Positions 21,163 to 30,789 of a stretch of 64,000 bases of DNA are shown here, piece by piece; positions within the stretch are counted from its first letter, which is position 1; each line of letters starts with the position of its first letter. The notes under the pieces are model-generated. The model searched no databases. It worked only from the letters and a program-made list of their open reading frames with translations, and was not told the origin of the DNA. The stretch is taken from contig CAJGZL010000001.1 of NCBI GenBank assembly GCA_904846145.1, positions 496,001 through 560,000 of the forward strand, given 5' to 3'. The position numbers and the translations under genes were made by a program. The stretch comes from Psychrobacter immobilis. Lineage in GTDB: Bacteria > Pseudomonadota > Gammaproteobacteria > Pseudomonadales > Moraxellaceae.

Positions 21163-21627
21163 CATTAAATAGGGATCAGTTGTGATAATTATGAGCTAAA
21201 AGTTAGATATGTAGATAAACTCATATAAGTAAAATTATATTCGGTTAACGGGATACTGGTAAAAAACTCTTATTAAGTAAAAATCAGCTATTAATATCCT
21301 TCAAATATAGTACTGGCATAGCTTTCAGAATATTTAATTTGTATTCTTTAGCTAAATACCTATTATATATTTTACCAATATGCTAAAAGATAGTTCACTA
21401 ATATCTTATATTTTTCTAGGATTTGTAAATAAATTTTGCTACACTGAATAGGAGTATTAAGTACAAAAATAAAAGACCTCATTTGATCTTCTAAATGGGC
21501 ATCACTCTCTGTAGTCACTATTATTTACTTTAATAAGCTACAGATTTTTTTGTTTTAAAAAAACGAATAAATATATGTTTTGATAATGCTCAAATCATAA
21601 TTCTAATTATCTTTAACAAGGATGTTG
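21163..21627. other. Long A/T-rich leader region before the lactate permease
   Basis: About 465 bases with no credible gene and very low G+C. It separates glcDEF from the lactate genes and should hold the lactate permease promoter. I saw no clear terminator after glcF and no operator that matches the 23-bp elements. Confidence 0.5.
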
Positions 21628-23403
21628 ATGATGTATACCCTTCTGGCCTTAGCGCCAATTATTGTGGTTCTAGTTTTACTGGTGATCATGCGTCTACCAG
21701 CCAAAATATCTATGGGCGTTGCCTATCTAGTGACCGCGCTTCTAGCATTGTTTGTTTGGCAAGCCAGCGGTGCTCAAGTAGCCGCTGCTACTGTAAACGG
21801 TGTCATCGTTGCCCTCACGCTACTGTTTATTGTATTCGCCGCTATTTTACTACTGAATACTTTAAAAGAGGGGGGCGCTATTGTCGCTATCCGTAAAGGC
21901 TTTATGGACATCTCACCTGATAGGCGCATTCAAGTCATTATTGTGGCTTGGTTATTCTGCTCGATGGTAGAAGGCTCATCAGGATTTGGTACGCCTTCTG
22001 CTATCGGTGCACCGTTGTTGCTCGCTTTAGGTTTCCCAGCGATGGCGTCAGTTATGGCTGTATTAATTATTCAGTCGACACCCGTATCATTTGGTGCTGT
22101 TGGGACGCCTGTACTACTCGGTGTTTGGACTGGTATTAATGATAAGCAAGATATAGCGCAAGCGATTGGGCCACTCTCACCTGAGAATTATCTATTGCAA
22201 ATTACAGGCAACATCGGCCTAATACATGCGCTAGTAGGTTTTTTAATTCCGCTAATTTTAAGTGGATTTTTGACCCGATTCTTTGGTACAAATCGTTCCT
22301 TTGTTGAAGGGCTCAAAGTATGGCCTTTTGCTATATTTGCTGGTCTTAGCTTTACCGTCCCTTATTTTTTAGTGGCCAAATATCTAGGTCCTGAATTTCC
22401 ATCATTGGTTGGCGGTTTTATTGGTCTTATGATTGTACTTCCTGCAGCAAAGCGTGGGTTTTTGATGCCTAAAAACACTTTTGATTTCGCACCACGCGCT
22501 AAATGGGACAAAGACTGGTTAGGGTCGCTACCTGAAGAGAAGTACGACGATGCTATTGCCCCAAGATTCTCTTTGGTTCGTGCATTTTCTCCTTATCTTA
22601 TCGTTATCGCGCTATTAATTGTTACGAGAGTTATCGCTCCGCTCAAAGCGTTTTTGACAGGTAATTTGACCACTATCGAATTTAGTAACTTATTTGGTAC
22701 CACGATCTCTAGTAAAATACAACTTGCCTACTCTCCTGGCGCTATCCTAATTATCAGCTCCTTAGTATGTATTTTGTTATTTAAAATGAATGGTCAAGCG
22801 GTAAAACGTAGTTGGAGTAACTCGGCAAAGACGATGATAGCTGCTGCACCAGCCTTGCTATTTTCGGTACCTATGGTGCAAGTATTTATCAACTCTGGCT
22901 CAGCTGCTGACGTTGTGAATTCGCTACCCGCTATGCCCATATTATTGGCTGAGAGCGCTGCTGGCGCCTTTCAAAATGCATGGCCGTTAGTATCGCCATG
23001 GATTGGCGCAATGGGTGCATTCATTGCAGGTTCCAATACTGTCAGTAATATGATGTTCTCCTACTTTCAATGGTCAACAGCTAGTCAAATCGGCTTCGAT
23101 AGCAATCTTGCCGCTCAAGTCGTTGCTCTACAAGCGGTAGGCGGAGCCGCTGGTAATATGATTTCTGTGCATAACGTCGTTGCTGCCTGTGCGGTAGTTG
23201 GACTGATGGATAAGGAGGGTTATGTCATCCGCAAAACCTTAGTGGCGATGATCTACTATGTCATTCAGGCAGGTTTGATCGGTATGGGCATTATTTTTGG
23301 TGGATTAGTATGGTGGATATTGGCCGTTGTTTGGCCGATTGCCTTCTTTGGGCTTATGTCGATCAGCAGTAAAAAAGCTACTGCTTCAGTAACGGATAGT
23401 TAA
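21628..23403 (+). CDS. lldP: L-lactate/glycolate permease (LctP family)
   Basis: A polytopic inner-membrane proton symporter for lactate and, in many bacteria, glycolate. It has about 590 residues and many hydrophobic segments. LctP features include AAILLLNTLKEGGAIVAIRKGF, SSGFGTPSAIGAPLLLALGFP, and the conserved late loop GAMGAFIAGSNTVSNMMFSYFQ with GGAAGNMISVHNVVAACAVVG. Possible ATG starts lie at 21622, 21628 and 21631. AAGGA at 21618-21622 fits 21628 or 21631 best. It sits between glcDEF and an FMN-dependent lactate dehydrogenase, so lactate or glycolate, or both, are the likely substrates. The E. coli symbol is used by analogy. Confidence 0.88.
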   Translation: MMYTLLALAPIIVVLVLLVIMRLPAKISMGVAYLVTALLALFVWQASGAQVAAATVNGVIVALTLLFIVFAAILLLNTLKEGGAIVAIRKGFMDISPDRRIQVIIVAWLFCSMVEGSSGFGTPSAIGAPLLLALGFPAMASVMAVLIIQSTPVSFGAVGTPVLLGVWTGINDKQDIAQAIGPLSPENYLLQITGNIGLIHALVGFLIPLILSGFLTRFFGTNRSFVEGLKVWPFAIFAGLSFTVPYFLVAKYLGPEFPSLVGGFIGLMIVLPAAKRGFLMPKNTFDFAPRAKWDKDWLGSLPEEKYDDAIAPRFSLVRAFSPYLIVIALLIVTRVIAPLKAFLTGNLTTIEFSNLFGTTISSKIQLAYSPGAILIISSLVCILLFKMNGQAVKRSWSNSAKTMIAAAPALLFSVPMVQVFINSGSAADVVNSLPAMPILLAESAAGAFQNAWPLVSPWIGAMGAFIAGSNTVSNMMFSYFQWSTASQIGFDSNLAAQVVALQAVGGAAGNMISVHNVVAACAVVGLMDKEGYVIRKTLVAMIYYVIQAGLIGMGIIFGGLVWWILAVVWPIAFFGLMSISSKKATASVTDS

Positions 23404-23457
23404 ATTTATACGGCAGTTAATAGTGGATTATTAATGGTCAGTTATTAATAACATTTG

Positions 23458-23499
23458 AGCTGACGCTATCCTAATATTTGTGATAGCGTCAGCTTTATA
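23458..23499 (+). terminator. Strong hairpin between lactate permease and lactate dehydrogenase
   Basis: Thirteen-base perfect arms AGCTGACGCTATC and GATAGCGTCAGCT around an 11-nt loop, followed by a modest T-rich tract (TTTATATTT). It could terminate or attenuate transcription between the two genes. Confidence 0.7.
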
Positions 23500-23588
23500 T
23501 TTAGAACACCCTTATAGATATGTACTAAGAATAGATATGTACTGAGAACTGTTATTGCACGATTTATTTAATTGATAAGGAAAACCCC

Positions 23589-24797
23589 ATGATAGACTTA
23601 ACAAAAATAACTGAAATTGAAGATTTGCGTCGAGTAGCCGAGCGCAAAGTACCGCGCATGTTCTATGATTACGTCGATTCAGGCTCATGGACCCAGACCA
23701 CTTACCGTAATAACGAGACTGACTTTGATCGTATCAAGCTGCGCCAGCGTGTGCTAGTTAATATGGAGAATCGCTCGCTGGCGACTACGATGATCGATGA
23801 GCAAGTTTCTATGCCAGTCGCCATTGCACCAACGGGCTTTACGGGAATGATGTGGGCAGATGGCGAGATTCATGCTGCACGCGCGGCTGAAAAGTTCGGT
23901 GTGCCGTTCTCACTATCTACGATGAGTATCTGTTCAATCGAAGATGTCGCTGAGAATACCAGTGCGCCATTTTGGTTTCAGCTGTATATGATGCGTGATC
24001 AAGAGTTTATCGCCAACTTGATTCGCCGTGCAAAACAAGCGAATTGCTCAGCGCTGATCTTAACCGCAGACTTACAAGTGCTCGGTCAGCGTCACAAAGA
24101 TATCAAAAACGGTCTATCCGCGCCGCCAAAACCAACCTTGGCTAATATCCTCAATCTAATGACTAAGCCGCAGTGGTGCATGAATATGCTCGGTACCAAA
24201 AGACGCACCTTTGGTAATATCGTCGGTCATGCCAAAAATGTTGAAGACCTCTCATCGCTATCAGCATGGACAGCTGAGCAGTTCGATCCTGGGCTAAGCT
24301 GGGGAGACGTGTCCCGTATTAAAGATATGTGGGGCGGTAAGCTGATTATAAAAGGCATTATGGAGCCAGAGGATGCGATATTAGCCGCGCGTAGTGGTGC
24401 AGATGCGCTAGTGGTCTCCAATCATGGTGGCCGTCAGCTCGATGGTGCGCCCTCCTCTATTGCCGCGCTCAGCGATATCGTACAAGCAGTGCGCGCGGAG
24501 AATAGCCAAATTGAGATTTGGCTTGATAGCGGTATTCGCTCAGGGCAAGATGTGCTCAAAGCTATAGCACTAGGAGCAAATGGCACGATGATTGGCCGAG
24601 CATTCCTATATGGACTTGGCGCTTATGGCGAGGATGGCGTACGCCGAGCGCTAGAGCTAATCTATAAAGAGTGCGACACAACTATGGCGTTTTGTGGTCA
24701 TACTGATATTAATGATGTCACTCAAGATATCTTAGTCAAAGGCTCGTTTGAGCATCTCAAGACTGCAGCGCCTTTTATAGCGCCACCCCCTTGGTAA
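23589..24797 (+). CDS. lldD: FMN-dependent alpha-hydroxy-acid dehydrogenase (L-lactate dehydrogenase)
   Basis: Oxidises L-lactate to pyruvate and passes electrons to quinone at the membrane. It has 402 residues and the full FMN alpha-hydroxy-acid dehydrogenase fold: YDYVDSGSW near the N-terminus, PVAIAPTGFTGMMWADGE, the active-site signature SNHGGRQLDGAPSS with the catalytic His, and IGRAFLYGLGAYGEDGV. An AAGG ribosome site precedes the ATG. It follows the lactate permease by 185 bp but is separated by a strong hairpin. Glycolate or mandelate specificity cannot be excluded from sequence alone; the neighbouring LctP permease favours lactate. Confidence 0.88.
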   Translation: MIDLTKITEIEDLRRVAERKVPRMFYDYVDSGSWTQTTYRNNETDFDRIKLRQRVLVNMENRSLATTMIDEQVSMPVAIAPTGFTGMMWADGEIHAARAAEKFGVPFSLSTMSICSIEDVAENTSAPFWFQLYMMRDQEFIANLIRRAKQANCSALILTADLQVLGQRHKDIKNGLSAPPKPTLANILNLMTKPQWCMNMLGTKRRTFGNIVGHAKNVEDLSSLSAWTAEQFDPGLSWGDVSRIKDMWGGKLIIKGIMEPEDAILAARSGADALVVSNHGGRQLDGAPSSIAALSDIVQAVRAENSQIEIWLDSGIRSGQDVLKAIALGANGTMIGRAFLYGLGAYGEDGVRRALELIYKECDTTMAFCGHTDINDVTQDILVKGSFEHLKTAAPFIAPPPW

Positions 24798-24928
24798 GCG
24801 CTGATAGCTAGTGCTAATAGCTCGTTATATTAATGCTTTGTTAAACCTGACTTTTAAGTAGGAGCATGCTTTTTAAAATAAGAGATACCCTTTATACTCT
24901 ACTTCATGTTTTATAACTTAGCTGCCTT

Positions 24929-26005
24929 ATGACCATTAGCCAATTATTCAAGACCGCGCCTGTTTCAACGCTATTGCTAGCCAGCTTTATTGGTCTGTAT
25001 ATTATGCAAGTATTGACAGGTGTCGATGCCAATAATCCTACTACTGAGCAGCTACTACATTGGGGCGCGAACGCACTGCCTTTAACGATGGTTAATGAGC
25101 CTTGGCGCTTGATCAGTAGTGGCTTTTTGCATATTGGCCTGATGCATCTGTTGTTTAATGGTTTTGCCATGTACTTTTTTGGACAAGTTGCCGAGCCGAT
25201 GTTTGGATCGGTTAAGTTTTTGGCGCTATTCTTATTGGCGGTGATCGGTGGTAATTTACTCAATAATCAGATGACTTGGCTGGGTATATTAGATGGTACA
25301 GGCCAACCAGGATTATCGGCTGGTGCGTCTGGCGGCATCATGGGCATTGGAGCTGCGTTACTCATTGCAGCACTATTCAAAATCTCTGTCAATGGTATGG
25401 TGCTCAATCTAAAAAGCCTCATATTTATTATGGGGATTAACTTAGTTTATGGTTTTGCCGTGCCCGGTATCGATAACGCCGGACATATCGGCGGGGCTAT
25501 CACTGGCTTGCTCATTGCCTCAGGTTTTGCACTAGCTTATCGTCAGCGCTTAATGGCTATGCGTAGCTCTACGCCCTCTAGCGCGCCTTATCATACTGAG
25601 TATGTTGACTATCAAGCCAAACCCAACTTTGACAGTGCCCACAATCTTGATGAAAGCAATCCTTATGAAAACATTAATTATACCGATACTGACACGCATA
25701 ACCCTGTAAACTCGTATGAGAGCTATGACGGTTATAATTCTGAAAATTATGATAGTACGGCTATAAAATCTCAGTTCGATAATAGATATGCGACTGTTAC
25801 TGACTTTGATACTCTTGATGATACTTCTAGCGAGCCGATCAAACACACTCAGAATATTATTATTAATAAAGATATAGCCACACCTAAACCTACTGTCGTT
25901 TGGCAACTACTGCCTTGGCTAGTTATATTAATAGTCGCTATCGGCTTTATTGGCTGGTGGCTAACTATTCACAATCAAATATTACAAGTACTGGCCGCTC
26001 AATAA
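24929..26005 (+). CDS. Rhomboid family intramembrane serine protease with Tyr-rich loop
   Basis: An inner-membrane protease that cleaves substrates within the bilayer. Family motifs are present: NEPWRLISSGFLHIGLMHLLFN (WR motif and HxxxHxxxN), the nucleophile GASGG with Ser134, and NAGHIGG with His186. The Ser-His spacing of 52 residues matches bacterial GlpG. After the six-helix core (to about residue 205) comes a roughly 120-residue hydrophilic, Asp/Asn/Tyr-rich stretch (for example YESYDGYNSENYDS) and then a seventh membrane segment (about 335-352). This C-terminal extension is not part of the basic rhomboid fold. The ribosome site is weak. Substrates are unknown. Confidence 0.88.
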   Translation: MTISQLFKTAPVSTLLLASFIGLYIMQVLTGVDANNPTTEQLLHWGANALPLTMVNEPWRLISSGFLHIGLMHLLFNGFAMYFFGQVAEPMFGSVKFLALFLLAVIGGNLLNNQMTWLGILDGTGQPGLSAGASGGIMGIGAALLIAALFKISVNGMVLNLKSLIFIMGINLVYGFAVPGIDNAGHIGGAITGLLIASGFALAYRQRLMAMRSSTPSSAPYHTEYVDYQAKPNFDSAHNLDESNPYENINYTDTDTHNPVNSYESYDGYNSENYDSTAIKSQFDNRYATVTDFDTLDDTSSEPIKHTQNIIINKDIATPKPTVVWQLLPWLVILIVAIGFIGWWLTIHNQILQVLAAQ

Positions 26006-26051
26006 CCTATTGCTTTGCCTAACTTTACTTACCTGCTTACGAGACCCGACT

Positions 26052-26858
26052 ATGTTTAAATCATCTGTGTCATCCGCTATCAATACTCGCACTGTGATCA
26101 CCACGCTGACCGCTGTTACTCTACTAAGCACTGCTGGCATAGCAAACGCAGCCCTATTTAAAAACTTGCCGCGCGATCAAGATGCCGAGCTTAGCGTCGG
26201 TGTTAACGTGCTGTATGCTAATACTGCTTATGATACTGATGAGAACGAGATTCGTGTCTTGCCAGGGGTGTTTTATGATAATAATAAAGTATATGCACGT
26301 GGTGCGACTGCGGGTGCTTATCTGATCAATGACGGCACTAACCAGTTGGCCGCAACGGTGCAACTCGCTGGTAATTCGTTCGATCCTGAGGATGCTAATG
26401 GTGCATTACAAGGTCTTGATGAGCGTAAAATATCAGCTGCGGCAGGCTTGAGCTATCAGCGCCGCACCCCTGTCGGCGGATTTCGCTTGCAAGTAGCCAC
26501 TGATGTCTTAGATCGTAGTGGTGGTAATACTGCCCGCTTAACCTATCTGGCACGCATTACCAAGAATAAGCTAACCGTTTATCCAAGCATAGGCTTTGAG
26601 TATCAGGACGCTGACTATAATGAATACTATTATGGCGTCACTCCTGAGGAGTCAGCCCGTACTGGTATTGCCGCTTATGAGTCTAATAGTAGCTTGAACC
26701 CTTATGTCAATGTCAGTGCTAATTATGACTTTAGTGATAAATGGGCAGGATTTGCCAATCAAAGCGTCAGCTATCTAGCCAATGAGCAATATGATAGCCC
26801 GATGGTTGACTCGCGTGTTGAGGCAACGTCTACGCTTGGTTTGCTTTATAAGTTCTAG
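26052..26858 (+). CDS. MipA/OmpV family outer-membrane protein
   Basis: A secreted beta-barrel of the MipA/OmpV family, 268 residues. MipA proteins scaffold murein synthases, and OmpV types are outer-membrane proteins of unclear role. I chose the ATG at 26052 because it gives a signal peptide (MFKSSVSSAINTRTVITTLT and on to AGIANA); a TTG further upstream is unlikely. The mature part shows the family pattern of alternating strands, the phrase YYYGVTPEESARTGIAAYES, and the C-terminal LGLLYKF ending in Phe. It is 46 bp behind the rhomboid gene and may share its transcript; a terminator follows. Confidence 0.82.
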   Translation: MFKSSVSSAINTRTVITTLTAVTLLSTAGIANAALFKNLPRDQDAELSVGVNVLYANTAYDTDENEIRVLPGVFYDNNKVYARGATAGAYLINDGTNQLAATVQLAGNSFDPEDANGALQGLDERKISAAAGLSYQRRTPVGGFRLQVATDVLDRSGGNTARLTYLARITKNKLTVYPSIGFEYQDADYNEYYYGVTPEESARTGIAAYESNSSLNPYVNVSANYDFSDKWAGFANQSVSYLANEQYDSPMVDSRVEATSTLGLLYKF

Positions 26859-26898
26859 GGTTTTGATTTTGAAAGGTAGGTTTTGATATTTGGCGTAG

Positions 26899-26923
26899 GC
26901 TGGGGTTTTAGCCCAGCTTTTTG
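26899..26923 (+). terminator. Terminator after the MipA-like gene
   Basis: Arms GCTGGG and CCCAGC around a short loop, followed by TTTTTG. It separates the MipA-like gene from the A/T-rich orphan. Confidence 0.75.
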
Positions 26924-26950
26924 TTGGGTGACATTGGAAAAGGAAAAAGT

Positions 26951-27736
26951 ATGAATGATTTATTAAGTGTTATTAAATGCGATTTAGATGAATTTCATAG
27001 TACTGGGAAAATTGAGCGTGCTAAAGCATTAACACGAACAACTGGTATGCATGTTAATCATAACGAATACCCTGAATATTTTTTTGGCGACCTTGGCACT
27101 AAGTTTGTTTTAATTCACTTACACCCAAAACTAAACGACAACTTAGATACACGCTATCAAGGTGAGTTTAAGTTTCAGAATTTTACAGATTACGTCATTT
27201 ATCATCAAAAATTTGGTGAGAAAAACTATAATGAATCTTTGCAAAGCAGATGCAAATCGAGTTTTGATACAAAACAGGTTCATTTTGTTAGACCTTTCGA
27301 TGCACTTGACTTAAGCTCTGATGATGACTTTATAAACTTACAGCGCGTCATGGATGACAAACTACAGCTTGAGCTGATTCCGTTTAGTTCAAGCTCATTA
27401 AAAGCTGACTTAATGACTAATGATGCACTAAAGCCTTATATGGAATTATTACTAGATACCATAATCAAAACAAAACGTGATTACGTTATTTTTTGCGGTA
27501 AAGTATTTGGAAGATTATTAAAACCTTATGTAGTGAAAAATGAAGACTATGCCTTTAAGTTAGTAAAAACTGATGGTTCATTATCAGAAGATGACGCAAG
27601 ATTTTCATGTTTAATTTTACATTATAAAGGTCATAATTTTAAGGTAGGTATTGCTCATACATTTGCAAAGCAAGGATTGACAGGTGCTATCATGGAAGAC
27701 TACGGCAAAAAATGTTGTGAACTTTATAATCAGTAA
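26951..27736 (+). CDS. Orphan protein, faint uracil-DNA-glycosylase-like pattern
   Basis: A 261-residue soluble protein with no confident family. The ATG at 26951 follows GGAAAAGGAAAAAG, a plausible ribosome site; ten upstream TTG-started codons are unlikely. The gene is more A/T-rich than its neighbours, and it sits between two terminators, which suggests a recent arrival. The order of GDLGTKFVLIHLHPK, LELIPFSSSS, VIFCGKVFGRLL and IAHTFAKQGL loosely resembles the strand-and-loop order of the uracil-DNA glycosylase superfamily (phosphate loop, Asn/Pro strand, central Gly strand, His loop), but catalytic residues cannot be assigned. This resemblance is an inference only. Confidence 0.6.
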   Translation: MNDLLSVIKCDLDEFHSTGKIERAKALTRTTGMHVNHNEYPEYFFGDLGTKFVLIHLHPKLNDNLDTRYQGEFKFQNFTDYVIYHQKFGEKNYNESLQSRCKSSFDTKQVHFVRPFDALDLSSDDDFINLQRVMDDKLQLELIPFSSSSLKADLMTNDALKPYMELLLDTIIKTKRDYVIFCGKVFGRLLKPYVVKNEDYAFKLVKTDGSLSEDDARFSCLILHYKGHNFKVGIAHTFAKQGLTGAIMEDYGKKCCELYNQ

Positions 27737-27756
27737 TTTATATAAATAACGTCACT

Positions 27757-27794
27757 AAAAAAGGCCTCGCCATATTAAATGACGAGGTCTTTTT
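27757..27794. terminator. Bidirectional terminator between the orphan gene and fumC
   Basis: An inverted repeat with AAAAAGGCCTCG and CGAGGTCTTTTT arms around a CATATTAAATGA-type loop, T-rich on both strands. It lies between converging genes. Confidence 0.85.
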
Positions 27795-27819
27795 ATTAAT
27801 CTAAAACCAAACTTCTAAA

Positions 27820-29223
27820 TTAAGAAGGATGCACCATATCCGCTGGTGTTACCCACTCATCGAACTGAGCTTCAGTAAGTAGCTCCAGCTCAACCGCCAC
27901 TTGCTTAAGCGTTTTATTTTCTTTGTACGCTGTTTTAGCGATTTTCGCTGCGTTTTCATAACCAACATGACGGTTCAATGACGTCACTAGCATCAATGAA
28001 TTATGCAAGAAGTCATCGATTTTGTCTTTTACTGGCTCGATACCAGTGGCACAGTTGTCATTGAAGCTGTTGCAGCCATCACCCAATAGTTTGATAGATT
28101 GCAATAAGTTAAACGCGATAACTGGCTTATAAACGTTTAGCTCAAAGTTGCCTGATGCGCCAGCCATGCTGATTGTCACATCGTTACCCATGACTTGAGC
28201 GACAACCATCGTCAATGCTTCTGACTGAGTTGGGTTTACTTTACCCGGCATGATAGAAGAGCCTGGCTCGTTCTCAGGAATCGTCAATTCGCCTAGACCA
28301 CAACGAGGGCCAGATGCCAACCAACGTACGTCGTTAGCGATTTTATTTAAGCTAGCTGCTAGCGTTTTTAATGCGCCTGACGCAAATACTTCGGCATCAC
28401 GAGCCGCTAGTGCTTCAAATTTGTTTGGTGAGGTTACGAATGGCAAGCCAGTCAAAGTCGCTAATTGCTCAGCAGCAGTTACGGCATAATCAGGATGGGC
28501 GTTTAGACCAGTACCAACCGCAGTACCACCTAATGGCAATTCATATAAGCCTTCCAATGCTTGATCGATACGCACTAATGAATGATCCAATTGGCTGACA
28601 TAACCACTGAACTCTTGGCCTAATGTTAGTGGCGTAGCATCTTGTAAATGCGTACGACCAATCTTCACAATACTATCAAACTCTTTAGCTTTGGCGTCCA
28701 AAGTATCGCGCAGAGCTTTGATAGCTGGAATCAATAAGCTATTGATCTGACGGGCAGCGGCAACGCGAATAGCGGTTGGGAAGCTGTCATTGGTCGACTG
28801 CGCATGGTTGACATGATCATTAGGATGAATCGGCGTATAACTACCGCGCTCATTACCTGCAATCTCGTTAGCACGATTGGCTAGCACTTCGTTCATGTTC
28901 ATATTCGACTGAGTACCAGAACCTGTTTGCCAAACGACTAACGGAAATTGATCCGTAAGACCGCCGTTAATCACTTCGTCAGCCGCTTGCACGATTAAGT
29001 CGCGCTTATCGCCATCGATACGTTCAAGGCTAGCATTAGTGATTGCAGCGGCTTTTTTGACTAGCGCCATCGCCTCAATCATCGGGCGTGGTAAGGTCTC
29101 GCCACCAATCTTGAAGTTCTCACGACTGCGCTGTGTTTGCGCGCCCCAATAAGCATCAGCGGGCACTTCTACGTTGCCCATAGTATCTTTTTCAGTACGA
29201 GTTGCCTGATTCTGTGTCGACAT
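27820..29223 (-). CDS. fumC: Fumarate hydratase, class II
   Basis: Interconverts fumarate and malate in the TCA cycle without an iron-sulfur cluster. The ATG at 29223 gives 467 residues, the same as E. coli FumC. The open frame runs 44 codons further upstream but that part has no match to the family. Signatures are [19 protein letters not shown], the catalytic region [15 protein letters not shown], and the fumarase/aspartase signature [19 protein letters not shown] ribosome site precedes the start. Only 143 bp separate it from the divergent cyclo-ligase gene. Confidence 0.96.
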   Translation of the reverse strand: MSTQNQATRTEKDTMGNVEVPADAYWGAQTQRSRENFKIGGETLPRPMIEAMALVKKAAAITNASLERIDGDKRDLIVQAADEVINGGLTDQFPLVVWQTGSGTQSNMNMNEVLANRANEIAGNERGSYTPIHPNDHVNHAQSTNDSFPTAIRVAAARQINSLLIPAIKALRDTLDAKAKEFDSIVKIGRTHLQDATPLTLGQEFSGYVSQLDHSLVRIDQALEGLYELPLGGTAVGTGLNAHPDYAVTAAEQLATLTGLPFVTSPNKFEALAARDAEVFASGALKTLAASLNKIANDVRWLASGPRCGLGELTIPENEPGSSIMPGKVNPTQSEALTMVVAQVMGNDVTISMAGASGNFELNVYKPVIAFNLLQSIKLLGDGCNSFNDNCATGIEPVKDKIDDFLHNSLMLVTSLNRHVGYENAAKIAKTAYKENKTLKQVAVELELLTEAQFDEWVTPADMVHPS

Positions 29224-29366
29224 AACTACCCTCTTTGCTGGTTCGTTAACGGATGCGGTATCCGTAAAAAGTGCAACAGACGCTGCACATAAGGAAAATA
29301 GGAGGTAATGCGTCATTATGATAGCATGAGTTATGATAAATTTCTCATTTGCCATAAGGACTACAG

Positions 29367-30155
29367 ATGTCCAACAATCAAATATCAGCAGCAGTCAAAA
29401 CAGCTGTAACGCATGCAAGGCAGGACTTAGCAAGTAAGCAGCCCGCGCAAAAAATCAGTAGTGCTATAAATGTTACTGAAAATATGATAACCAGTATCAC
29501 TGATAATGATAGCTCTAATACCAGTATTGCTGAGTCAATAAAACCCGTTAGCAATCCTCCAAGACGTTACTTTACCCGTCAGCGTCGACAGTTGACTAGC
29601 AATCAGCGCCAAAGACTTGCCCGCGATGCTAGTTTGCATCTGCTCAAATTGCAACAGCGCTTGCTTGCCAATGCACGAATTGGGCTCTATTATGATGGCT
29701 TCGGAGAGCTGCCAACACAACCACTATTGGATTGGTGTTTGCGTTTAAACTATCAGCCCTATTTGCCCGTAGTTGGCTCCCTAGGTCGTAATAAAAAGGG
29801 CAAGGATGATAAGACTTTGCGCTTTGTGCCTATTTATCATAATAGATTAATGAACGTACCAACCCATCTCCATAGCTTAGGCATGAAACAAAATCATCAT
29901 CGTCAGTTATTATGGGCGCGAGAATTGGATGTGATTGTCTGTCCTTTGACGGCAGTCGATAAGCAAGGTAATCGCATGGGAATGGGCGGCGGATTTTATG
30001 ATACAACGCTCGGTAAAAGCTATCGATCTGGCGCGTCAAGGCCATTAAAAATTGGCTGGTGCTATGATTTTCAAGTGGTGAATGAGTTGGCACGTCAACC
30101 TTGGGATGTACCGCTTGATGGCTTGATTACCCCTAATGGCATACGGTGGTTTTGA
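29367..30155 (+). CDS. fau: 5-formyltetrahydrofolate cyclo-ligase
   Basis: Converts 5-formyl-THF to 5,10-methenyl-THF with ATP, recycling a folate that would inhibit other enzymes. The protein has 262 residues, against about 180-200 for the family. The extra is an N-terminal low-complexity Ser/Thr/Asn extension of about 65 residues. The core has [57 protein letters not shown] (substrate and Mg-ATP binding) and [13 protein letters not shown]. In many Gammaproteobacteria the 6S RNA gene lies just upstream, but there is no room for it here. The stop overlaps the next gene by one base. Confidence 0.88.
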   Translation: MSNNQISAAVKTAVTHARQDLASKQPAQKISSAINVTENMITSITDNDSSNTSIAESIKPVSNPPRRYFTRQRRQLTSNQRQRLARDASLHLLKLQQRLLANARIGLYYDGFGELPTQPLLDWCLRLNYQPYLPVVGSLGRNKKGKDDKTLRFVPIYHNRLMNVPTHLHSLGMKQNHHRQLLWARELDVIVCPLTAVDKQGNRMGMGGGFYDTTLGKSYRSGASRPLKIGWCYDFQVVNELARQPWDVPLDGLITPNGIRWF

Positions 30156-30397
30156 TGAAAGACGATTTTAAGAAGAATAATGACAATAAGTCTAGCGCGG
30201 ACGGTGTTACGGAGTATTTGCAAGCGTTAGAAAATAACGATCAAGAACGTGAGCAGCTTTATTATAGTCAAGAGCAAGCGTTTGACTCTGATGAGCTGGC
30301 GACTATTATTAATGAGGCGCGTTTAAATAAACTGCTTACGCAGAGTGATGAGTTTTTGCATAGCTTGAGTGGTGAGATTGCGGATTTTGAAGATTAA
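30155..30397 (+). CDS. Small acidic conserved-looking protein coupled to fau
   Basis: An 80-residue protein without a known family. The ATG overlaps the last base of the fau stop (TGATG), a classic translational-coupling arrangement, which is the main support for it. It is highly acidic (DQEREQLYYSQEQAFDSDELATI), probably mostly helical, with no Cys and no membrane segment. Its function is unknown; a link to fau is suggested only by the coupling. Confidence 0.6.
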   Translation: MKDDFKKNNDNKSSADGVTEYLQALENNDQEREQLYYSQEQAFDSDELATIINEARLNKLLTQSDEFLHSLSGEIADFED

Positions 30398-30458
30398 TGA
30401 TCTTCCTTATTTTAAATACACACTTCTACACACAAAATATAGCATTAATTATAAATTA

Positions 30459-30474
30459 TGTGTAATAATACACA
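30459..30474 (+). promoter_or_regulatory. Palindromic operator candidate before hicA
   Basis: TGTGTA-N4-TACACA is a perfect 6-4-6 palindrome, with further ACACAC direct repeats 30-40 bp upstream. It lies 30 bp before hicA. HicB proteins with a ribbon-helix-helix domain repress their own operon by binding such palindromes, so this is the likely site. The operator role is inferred. Confidence 0.55.
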
Positions 30475-30503
30475 CATCCAATTAGTATCCTTGAGGAGAA
30501 TCC

Positions 30504-30689
30504 ATGAAAAGTGGTGAACTAATCAAGTTGCTTAAAGAGGATGGTTGGATAGTTGATAGAGTTAAAGGAAGTCATCATATTTTGAGAAAGGAAGGCGTTG
30601 ATAGCATTATTTCAATAAGTCACCCTGAAAAAGATGTGTCTCGACATCAATTGGCTCAAGCAAGACGTATTTCTGGTTTGAAACTTTAA
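30504..30689 (+). CDS. hicA: HicA family toxin
   Basis: An mRNA-cleaving toxin (mRNA interferase) of the HicA family, 61 residues. It has the dsRNA-binding-like fold pattern MKSGELIKLLKEDGWIVDRVKGSHHIL, with the catalytic His in GSHH, and ISHPEKDVSRHQLAQARRISGL at the C-terminus. A GAGGAG ribosome site lies 7 bases before the ATG. The antitoxin gene follows, but 100 bp away and behind a terminator hairpin, which is unusual. Confidence 0.9.
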   Translation: MKSGELIKLLKEDGWIVDRVKGSHHILRKEGVDSIISISHPEKDVSRHQLAQARRISGLKL

Positions 30690-30694
30690 GCAAC

Positions 30695-30723
30695 TCCAAC
30701 CTTTTAATAGAGGTTGGTTTTTA
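30695..30723 (+). terminator. Terminator-like hairpin between hicA and hicB
   Basis: Perfect 7-bp arms CCAACCT and AGGTTGG around an 8-nt loop, followed directly by TTTTTA. It looks like a functional intrinsic terminator inside the toxin-antitoxin operon, implying that hicB has its own promoter. Confidence 0.75.
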
Positions 30724-30789
30724 CTCTTCATAAAAACATTCTCTATCCTATTTAAATTTATTAATTAGCTCATATTCATAGGGGGTTAT

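Noticed and set aside
25550-25906. Minus-strand frame inside the rhomboid gene
   Set aside because: It is antisense to the low-complexity Asp/Asn/Tyr-rich loop, which gives a long open Ile/Val/Arg-rich shadow; no ribosome site and no homology pattern.
29224-29366. 6S RNA gene upstream of the formyl-THF cyclo-ligase
   Set aside because: This linkage is common in Gammaproteobacteria, but the gap here is only 143 bp and shows none of the long paired structure expected of 6S RNA.
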